In this document: piece after piece, positions 6,402-7,897 of the stretch
Layout of the letters: each line of letters opens with the position of its first letter
Numbering within the stretch: the stretch's first letter is position 1
DNA from: Bacteroidales bacterium
GTDB taxonomy: Bacteria > Bacteroidota > Bacteroidia > Bacteroidales > UBA932
Assembly: GCA_017538685.1 (NCBI GenBank)
Contig: JAFYIK010000173.1
Span: 1-7,897, forward strand
Reading direction: 5' to 3'
DNA: 7,897 bases
Notes under the pieces: generated by a model
What the model was told of the DNA's origin: nothing
Seen by the model: only the letters and a program-made list of their open reading frames with translations
Database searches by the model: none
Made by a program: the position numbers and the translations under genes

Positions 6402-7897
6402 ATGCATAAAGTTTTGCCCTCGCTGGCAGTCGCAATAGTGCTGGCAGCATCCTGTGCCGGAAATGTGGAGCCGGCTTCCAATCCTGTGCCTTCGAAACCC
6501 GAGAGTCAGGATAAGGCCGAAACAGCGTTCGTGCCCGGTACGATAATCGTTCAGCTTGATGAAGGTCAGACGGACGTGATGTCCGCTCTCAGCGGAATAG
6601 GCGCCCTGTCTGCAGAGCGTCTCATCCCCGATGGAGGGAAATGGGACGAAAGGCACCATAAAGCCGGTCTGGACCGCTGGTACAGAGTGACCTACGATCC
6701 TTCGACCCGCCAGGCGACCAAAGCGGCGGCAGACTTTTCATCCATTCCCGGAGTTGCCTATGCGGAGCCTGAAAGAAGGATAGAGTCCGCATCGTATTTC
6801 AACGACCCGTCTGCGTTTAACCAGTGGGGGTTGTTCAACGACGGAACCAAGGGCACCAATTATTTGGCCGGCTGCGATGTGAACGTGGAACCCGTTTGGG
6901 ATATGTACACCGCCGGAACTCCTAATGTGATAGTGTCCGTTGTCGACGAGGGCGTTCAGTTCTCGCACCCCGACCTTGCGGCTTGTACCATTCCCGGAGG
7001 AGAGGAAGGCAGCAAATGCTTCCTGTATGACTATGAAGGATATGAAATCTTCCCCGGAAATCACGGTACGCACGTGGCAGGTATTATAGCGGCCGTCAAC
7101 AACAACGGAATCGGCATCAGCGGCGTGGCGGGAGGCTACGATGGTACAGGAGGAGTGAAGATAATGTCTTGCCAGACTATGCGTGAAGACCCGCTCGATC
7201 CCAACAAGACATTACAAGGCGATGCATTTAAAGCTTTAGTCTGGGCCGCAGACCACGGCTCGGTAATATCCAACAACAGCTGGTCTTATGTGTATGACAC
7301 CGAAGAAGATGCTCTCGCCGGCGATGTGGGTTCTATTAAAGACGCCATCGACTACTTCGTCCAGTATGCCGGTTGCGACGAAAACGGCGACCAGCTCCCG
7401 GACAGCCCGATGAAGGGCGGCGTCGTGTTCTTCTCAGCGGGAAATAACACCTGGTCCATCAAGTGGCCCTCTGCCTATGAGAATGTTATCGCCGTGGGCG
7501 CGACAAACGCCAAATATGGCCGTGCAAGTTATTCCAACTATGGTGACTGGGTGGACATCTGCGCCCCTGGCGGTGAGGCCAGCGACGGAGCGCAGATCCT
7601 CAGCAGCGTGGTGGACGGTTATGACAAATATCAGGGAACATCTATGTCCTGCCCGTTCGTGTCTGGTGTGGCGGCGCTGATAGTCTCGCACTTCGGCGGC
7701 CCCGGTTTCACCAATGAAATGCTCCTTGAGAAACTTATCGGCGGCGCTCGCAAGGGAGTCATAAAGGATCCCGTGAATATCGGACCTCTAGTGGACGCAT
7801 TAGGCGCTTTTACTTATGGAGGCACGACTCCTCCGAACACTCCTGACGATGTGACCCTGAGCGCCTCTTCCAACACCCTTACGGTTTCCTGGACGGT
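6402..7897 (+). CDS. Subtilisin-family (S8) serine protease lipoprotein, 3' end cut off
   Basis: The reading frame stays open for 498 codons to the window edge. A short hydrophobic signal ends in LAAS followed by Cys18, a plausible lipobox though Ala rather than Leu is at -3. A low-complexity linker follows, then a probable inhibitor-type propeptide (about 43-127, VPGTIIVQLDE to VAYAEP). The S8 catalytic domain begins near NQWGL (140-144). The triad is Asp182 (VVDEG), His221 (HGTHVAG) and Ser414 (GTSMSCP), with oxyanion Asn348 (SAGNN), so it should be active. Two deviations are visible: DEG where DTG or DSG is usual, and CPFVSG where CPHVSG is usual. From about residue 477 a Pro-rich hinge leads into the start of a probable fibronectin type III domain (LTVSW near the edge). 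No Shine-Dalgarno site precedes the ATG, and the codon usage differs from the three upstream genes. It may process proteins or peptides related to the importer, but the terminator in between makes co-expression uncertain. Confidence 0.93.
   Translation, partial: MHKVLPSLAVAIVLAASCAGNVEPASNPVPSKPESQDKAETAFVPGTIIVQLDEGQTDVMSALSGIGALSAERLIPDGGKWDERHHKAGLDRWYRVTYDPSTRQATKAAADFSSIPGVAYAEPERRIESASYFNDPSAFNQWGLFNDGTKGTNYLAGCDVNVEPVWDMYTAGTPNVIVSVVDEGVQFSHPDLAACTIPGGEEGSKCFLYDYEGYEIFPGNHGTHVAGIIAAVNNNGIGISGVAGGYDGTGGVKIMSCQTMREDPLDPNKTLQGDAFKALVWAADHGSVISNNSWSYVYDTEEDALAGDVGSIKDAIDYFVQYAGCDENGDQLPDSPMKGGVVFFSAGNNTWSIKWPSAYENVIAVGATNAKYGRASYSNYGDWVDICAPGGEASDGAQILSSVVDGYDKYQGTSMSCPFVSGVAALIVSHFGGPGFTNEMLLEKLIGGARKGVIKDPVNIGPLVDALGAFTYGGTTPPNTPDDVTLSASSNTLTVSWT

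Noticed and set aside
7434..7691. Short opposing open frames inside the protease catalytic domain
   Set aside because: They overlap the oxyanion Asn and catalytic Ser region of a clearly real S8 protease and have no independent support.

Overview
This window looks like chromosomal DNA from a member of the Bacteroidales (Bacteroidota). The main reason is an adjacent SusC/SusD pair, the paired outer-membrane importer characteristic of this phylum. Other signs agree: there are three lipoprotein signal peptides, and neither the first nor the last gene has a recognisable Shine-Dalgarno site. The coding DNA has fairly G/C-rich third positions. I cannot assign a genus.

Layout from left to right, all confident genes on the + strand. 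Positions 1-431 hold no confident gene. This is an A/T-rich upstream region with phased T-tracts, small repeats, one weak promoter candidate and a small leader hairpin. At its far left edge a minus-strand gene may just begin (7 codons visible). Next comes a tight three-gene unit: SusC-like TonB-dependent transporter (432-3704), SusD-like surface lipoprotein (3724-5433) and a 291-residue accessory lipoprotein (5446-6321). The gaps are 19 and 12 bases, and the second and third genes each have a good Shine-Dalgarno site. A strong intrinsic terminator (about 6347-6380) closes the unit. A subtilisin-family (S8) serine protease lipoprotein starts 25 bases after the terminator hairpin (6402) and runs off the right edge at the start of what looks like a fibronectin type III domain.

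Working model (inference): the SusD-like protein and the accessory lipoprotein capture a ligand at the cell surface, and the SusC-like barrel imports it using TonB energy. With a lipid-anchored protease next door and no glycoside hydrolase, lyase or sulfatase visible, a protein or peptide substrate is at least as plausible as a glycan, as in RagAB-type peptide importers. The protease lies beyond a terminator and has clearly different codon usage (10 ATA isoleucine codons in 498, against 3 in the 1950 codons of the three upstream genes). It may therefore be expressed separately and at a lower level, or be only a neighbour. I see no CRISPR array, RNA gene, insertion sequence or clear novel system. 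The open questions are the ligand, the accessory lipoprotein's function and how the protease is transcribed.
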